From JBBQXK01 sp038209775 (GTDB lineage: Bacteria; Pseudomonadota; Alphaproteobacteria; Rhodobacterales; Rhodobacteraceae): 5,379 nucleotides of DNA. Shown here piece by piece: positions 4,757 to 5,379 of this stretch (the first letter of the stretch is position 1; each line of letters starts with the position of its first letter). The notes beneath the pieces are model-generated. The model made no database searches, had not been told where the DNA came from, and was given only the letters and a program-made list of their open reading frames with translations. The stretch lies in contig JBBQXK010000102.1 of the NCBI GenBank assembly GCA_038209775.1, positions 1 through 5,379 of the forward strand, given 5' to 3'. Made by a program: the position numbers and the translations under genes.

Positions 4757-5379
4757 GCAGCATCTCCGTCTCGCCTTCGATGGCGGCCAGAAGCCGGACC
4801 GCCGTGATCTCGTCTTTGCCCTTGGTGAACTGCCGCACGATCCGGCCGCGATAGAACACCACGATCCGGTCGCAGATATCCATCAACTCGCTCAACTCGT
4901 CCGAGATGACGCCGACCGCCACCCCGTCCGCGCTCAACTGATCGACGATGCGCAAAAGCTCCACCTTGGCCTGCACATCCACGCCTTGCGTCGGCTCGTC
5001 CAGCAGCAACAGGCGGGGCTTGGTCGCGGCCATCTTGGCCACCACCACCTTTTGCTGGTTGCCGCCGCTCAGGTTTTCAACCGCCGTTTCCATCGACGGC
5101 GTCTTGATGCCCAGCGTGTCGATATAGCCCGCCACCATCGCGCGTTCCTGCGCACCGTTCACCAGCCCGACCGCCCCGCTCAACCGCCCCAGAACCGACA
5201 TCGACGCATTGTCGCGCACCGACCGGATCGCCACGATGCCAAGGCCATGCCGGTCGCGCGGCACATAGGCCACCCCGGACGCAAGCGCCCGCGTCGGGTT
5301 GCCCGCGAGGTACTCCTTGCCGTCAATCTTCACTGATCCCGATCCCAGCGGCTCCAACCCAAAGAGACCGCGCGCGATG
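4743..5379 (-). CDS. CUT2-type sugar ABC transporter ATP-binding protein, C-terminal part (RbsA/MglA/XylG family), start outside window
   Basis: This is the end of the ATPase that powers the neighbouring permease. Family members carry two fused nucleotide-binding domains in about 500 residues; only the last 211 are here, covering most of the second domain after its Walker A, which lies beyond the right edge. Visible motifs are GSVKIDGKEY after the P-loop region, GVAYVPRDRHGLGIV (usually P-E-D-R), the ABC signature LSGGNQQKVVVAK, Walker B LLLLDEPTQGVD, and SDELSELMDICDRIVVFYRGRI, in which the switch-histidine position is not His, as is common in the second domain of this family. The reading frame continues without a stop to base 5379, and the upstream residues (ARGLFGL) fit the family, so the TTG at 5355-5357 is an internal codon and not a start. 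It overlaps the permease gene by 14 nt. Confidence 0.95.
   Translation of the reverse strand, partial: IARGLFGLEPLGSGSVKIDGKEYLAGNPTRALASGVAYVPRDRHGLGIVAIRSVRDNASMSVLGRLSGAVGLVNGAQERAMVAGYIDTLGIKTPSMETAVENLSGGNQQKVVVAKMAATKPRLLLLDEPTQGVDVQAKVELLRIVDQLSADGVAVGVISDELSELMDICDRIVVFYRGRIVRQFTKGKDEITAVRLLAAIEGETEMLHEAV

Noticed and set aside
3773..4807. 344-residue plus-strand open frame opposite the permease
   Set aside because: The composition is dominated by Gln, His, Arg, Pro and Asp, as expected of the complement of a hydrophobic membrane protein in GC-rich DNA. The permease on the other strand is unmistakable.
4737..5336. 199-residue plus-strand open frame opposite the ATPase
   Set aside because: It is antisense to the clear LSGGNQQK and Walker B motifs, rich in His/Arg/Gln, and has no recognisable domain.
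5355..5357. TTG as start codon of the ATPase gene
   Set aside because: The frame continues upstream to the window edge with residues that fit the ATPase family, and most of the expected protein is missing if it starts here.

Overview
The window is a compact, high-GC stretch in which every gene I can support lies on the minus strand. Base composition, codon style, the gene families and a Tat-type signal on a sugar-type binding protein suggest an alphaproteobacterium, possibly Rhodobacteraceae. That placement is an inference from style and was not tested against a database.

Layout in the direction of transcription (high to low coordinates). The window opens inside the C-terminal half of a CUT2 (RbsA/MglA/XylG-type) sugar ABC transporter ATPase (5379-4743). 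The ATPase overlaps its RbsC-type membrane permease by 14 nt (4756-3743). An 88-nt gap (3742-3655) follows, with a weak hairpin just after the permease stop and a perfect 9-bp inverted repeat just upstream of the next gene. Next come four tightly packed genes: a FadR/FCD-type GntR regulator (3654-2941), an antibiotic-biosynthesis-monooxygenase-fold (LsrG/YgiN-like) small enzyme (2944-2621), a class II HpcH/HpaI-type aldolase (2612-1830) and a D-2-hydroxyacid dehydrogenase (1830-781). Two of the three junctions are stop/start overlaps (ATGA and TGATG) and the third is an 8-nt gap. After a 70-nt gap with a strong hairpin, the window ends inside a second transporter component, a family-1 extracellular solute-binding protein (CUT1 type) with an apparent Tat signal peptide (710-1).

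Taken together this looks like a carbohydrate or sugar-acid uptake and catabolism locus. CUT2 parts import one substrate, the GntR protein probably senses a pathway acid, the aldolase would release pyruvate (or a related 2-oxoacid) from a 2-keto-(3-deoxy) acid, and the NAD-linked dehydrogenase would reduce or oxidise a 2-oxo/2-hydroxy acid. The CUT1-type binding protein implies a second transporter whose permeases lie beyond the left edge. No kinase, dehydratase or sugar dehydrogenase is visible, so the substrate cannot be named from this window. There are no RNA genes, mobile elements, CRISPR arrays or long repeats, and no gene-free stretch over 300 nt.
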